In this document: positions 62,317 to 64,000 of the stretch, one piece after another | How the letters are laid out: every line of letters begins with the position of its first letter | How positions within the stretch are numbered: position 1 is the stretch's first letter | Origin: Corynebacterium deserti GIMN1.010 | GTDB lineage: Bacteria > Actinomycetota > Actinomycetes > Mycobacteriales > Mycobacteriaceae | Direction: 5' to 3' | Assembly: GCF_001277995.1 (NCBI RefSeq) | Contig: NZ_CP009220.1 | Location: 2,762,329-2,826,328, forward strand | DNA length: 64,000 nt | Translations under genes and position numbers: made by a program | Notes under the pieces: model-generated | Told to the model about the DNA's origin: nothing | The model's database searches: none | What the model saw: only the letters and a program-made list of their open reading frames with translations

Positions 62317-62395
62317 AATTGCTTATCGACGCCCCCATCCCCGCGATGATTTTAAAAGCAAAGGTTTTTCCGATTAGCGAGTAATCTTTTCCGGC

Positions 62396-63715
62396 ATGAA
62401 CTTAACTCGGAATGACCGGCTCGATCGCCTGCCCGTCACATCCAAGCATAAAAAGCTCCTCGGCGGCTCTGGCATCGGTTGGGCCCTCGATGCAATGGAT
62501 GTTGGCCTTATTTCCTTTGTCATGGCTGCACTTGCCACTCACTGGGGTTTGACCCCCACCCAAACGTCTTGGCTCGGTTCCATCGGATTTGTCGGCATGG
62601 CAATCGGTGCAACGTTTGGCGGCCTCTTGGCGGACAAGATTGGGCGGCGACAAGTTTTCGCCTTGTCCCTCCTGGTCTACGGCGTCGCCACCGGCGCCTC
62701 TGCCCTTTCCGTCTCCCTGGTCATGCTCATGGCGCTGCGTTTTGTCGTGGGCCTCGGCTTGGGCGCCGAACTCCCAGTCGCTTCCACGCTGATCTCAGAG
62801 TTTTCTCCACGCAAAGTCCGCGGCCGCATGGTCGTTCTCCTTGAGGCTTTCTGGGCGCTGGGCTGGATCTTGGCTGCGATCATCGGCGCCTTTGTTGTGA
62901 CGTCATCTGATAATGGCTGGCGCTGGGCACTCGCGCTGGGCTGCGTTCCTGCAGCGTACGCGGTCTACGTGCGTCTTGGCCTGCCGGAATCGGTGCGCTT
63001 CCTGGAGAGGAAGGGCCGCCACGATGAGGCCGAAGCAATTGTGGTGTCTTTCGAGGAGGCTGCTCGCGCGGAGGGCAAGGAGCTTGACGACGCCCCCGTC
63101 GTCAACCGTGATGAAGAAGCTACGGGGTCTGTCTCCATTTGGTCGGCTGCGCTGCGCAAGCGCACCATTGCACTGTGGATTGTGTGGTTCTGCATCAACC
63201 TGTCGTACTACGGCGCATTCATTTGGATTCCATCGCTGCTGGTTGCTGATGGTTTCACACTGGTTCGTTCGTTCCAGTTCACGCTGATCATCACCTTAGC
63301 GCAGCTTCCTGGCTATGCGACGGCTGCGTGGTTGATCGAAAAGTGGGGCCGACGAAGTACTCTGGCAACGTTCTTGGCTGGTTCTGCAGTTTCTGCTGCG
63401 CTCTACGGTTTGGCTGATGTGGAGTGGCAAATCCTTGTCGCAGGATGCCTGTTGTCATTCTTCAACTTGGGCGCTTGGGGCGCACTGTATGCCATTGGAC
63501 CGGAGCTGTACCCCACTAACGTTCGTGGCACGGGAACGGGCGCTGCCGCCGGTTTCGGGCGCATCGCATCGATTATCGCACCGCTGATCGTTCCACCAAT
63601 TATCGCGCTTGGTGGTCACATCGCACTGTTTGCACTATTTGCGTCAGCGTTTGCAATTGCAGCTATTGCCGCGTTTACGCTGCCTGAGCAGAAGGGTAAA
63701 GCTCTCGCTGATTAG
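62396..63715 (+). CDS. MFS transporter (sugar/aromatic-acid porter-like)
   Basis: 439 residues with 12 predicted helices. Motifs: GWALDAMDVGLISFVMAAL in helix 1 (the Asp found in aromatic-acid and niacin porters), GGLLADKIGRRQVF after helix 2, and the PELYPTNVRGTGTG motif after helix 10. TAATCT (62382-62387) lies 8 bases before the ATG, so the leader is at most a few bases. The substrate is unknown; aromatic acids, nicotinate or similar are likely by family. Its 3' end overlaps the convergent small gene by 41 bases. Confidence 0.88.
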   Translation: MNLTRNDRLDRLPVTSKHKKLLGGSGIGWALDAMDVGLISFVMAALATHWGLTPTQTSWLGSIGFVGMAIGATFGGLLADKIGRRQVFALSLLVYGVATGASALSVSLVMLMALRFVVGLGLGAELPVASTLISEFSPRKVRGRMVVLLEAFWALGWILAAIIGAFVVTSSDNGWRWALALGCVPAAYAVYVRLGLPESVRFLERKGRHDEAEAIVVSFEEAARAEGKELDDAPVVNRDEEATGSVSIWSAALRKRTIALWIVWFCINLSYYGAFIWIPSLLVADGFTLVRSFQFTLIITLAQLPGYATAAWLIEKWGRRSTLATFLAGSAVSAALYGLADVEWQILVAGCLLSFFNLGAWGALYAIGPELYPTNVRGTGTGAAAGFGRIASIIAPLIVPPIIALGGHIALFALFASAFAIAAIAAFTLPEQKGKALAD

Positions 63716-63887
63716 TGAGGCCCTTCCACCAGGATTTCAGGCTTCCAACAAGTGAGTGATCCTCATCTTGGCGGAAGTCTTCCAGGTTGCGTGGGAGGTT
63801 GGCAATCACCGTCGCCCCCTTCACGCGGGTGACAGTGATGTCATTGCGAAGTTGTACAGTGCCTGGGTCAAAGGTTCTTGATGTCAT
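63675..63887 (-). CDS. Small conserved-looking hypothetical protein
   Basis: 70 residues, MTSRTFDPGTVQLRND to LYPSAQAA. No recognised domain; a short tryptophan-containing helix (SLKSWWKGLTNQ) lies near the end. The start overlaps the end of the upstream partial gene (ATG 63887, upstream stop 63868-63870), suggesting an operon with coupling. GGAGAGCAGCAG precedes the ATG. The 3' end overlaps the MFS gene. Confidence 0.6.
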   Translation of the reverse strand: MTSRTFDPGTVQLRNDITVTRVKGATVIANLPRNLEDFRQDEDHSLVGSLKSWWKGLTNQRELYPSAQAA

Positions 63888-64000
63888 CTGCTGCTCTCCT
63901 TAAAATCTCGATAATTTGCTCGGCTTTGTCATCGGGGGCAGCTTTTGCCGCTTCCCGAACCTTGTGGAATTCAGCTCGGATGTTGAAAACATGCACTTCG
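63868..64000 (-). CDS. Hypothetical protein, C-terminal end (partial at window edge)
   Basis: The last 43 or so codons of a minus-strand gene that enters from beyond the window: EVHVFNIRAEFHKVREAAK, then an acidic/alanine helix ending RRAADDIKNL. No family recognised from this piece. It overlaps the start of the next small gene by 20 bases. Confidence 0.55.
   Translation of the reverse strand, partial: EVHVFNIRAEFHKVREAAKAAPDDKAEQIIEILRRAADDIKNL

Overview
The window is a piece of a Corynebacterium glutamicum chromosome or of a very close relative. I base this on recognisable genes and gene order: glpQ-gntP, pyk2-ldh, lldR / lactate transporter / lldD, msrA-sod, the haem-responsive two-component pair hrrS-hrrA, mcbR, rsmP, and actinobacterial rRNA operons. 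It does not look like a copy of the type strain. The asparagine/aspartate gene block between gntP and pyk2, and several divergent protein sequences, suggest another strain. That strain-level statement is inference from memory.

Region 1 to 12 kb: the right end of an IS256-type insertion sequence; a DUF5926 gene overlapping a glycerophosphodiester phosphodiesterase (minus strand); gluconate permease gntP; a compact plus-strand operon for asparagine/aspartate use (GntR-type regulator, asparaginase, aspartase, amino-acid permease); then pyruvate kinase pyk2 and L-lactate dehydrogenase ldh on the minus strand. Region 12 to 19 kb: a HAD phosphatase, an FMN reductase, lldR, a metallophosphoesterase, and the lactate-uptake and oxidation operon (MFS transporter plus lldD). 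The same 11-bp palindrome, the probable LldR operator, lies in front of both ldh and the transporter-lldD operon, so lactate formation and use share one switch.

Region 19 to 40 kb: a four-copy palindrome array followed by a small bacteriocin-like/immunity-like gene pair; msrA and superoxide dismutase; a LysR/MFS pair; a membrane-cupredoxin fusion; a RecB-like nuclease; hrrSA, whose sensor start codon overlaps the start codon of a divergent lipoprotein gene; a class E sortase with a 50-residue membrane protein; a second YidC/Oxa1 insertase; mcbR; a small GlsB-type membrane protein; a universal stress protein; a pseudouridine synthase; a secreted repeat protein; cytosine/creatinine deaminase codA; and a 14-helix drug exporter with two identical-half-site operators. 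A complete IS256-type element (1467 bp, perfect 28-bp inverted repeats, 8-bp target duplication) follows at 40.5 to 42.0 kb, in the same orientation as the partial copy at the window start.

Region 42 to 57.7 kb: two almost identical minus-strand 16S-23S-5S rRNA operons in direct orientation (about 5.9 kb each). They flank 3.8 kb of decayed sugar/inositol-type catabolism genes (two Gfo/Idh/MocA dehydrogenases, two sugar-phosphate-isomerase-like genes, one GPH-type symporter), all broken by stops, frameshifts and deletions. Region 57.7 to 64 kb: a YtrA-type GntR regulator, a NYN-domain protein, the coiled-coil cell-shape protein rsmP, thioredoxin, a CopZ-like copper chaperone, an MFS transporter and two small reading frames at the edge.

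Two signals run through the window. A short sequence GCGTCGANAAGC recurs many times, mostly between genes. Several genes also appear to be expressed from leaderless mRNAs, with a -10 box about 6 to 7 bases before the start codon. I saw no tRNA gene, no CRISPR array and no prophage.
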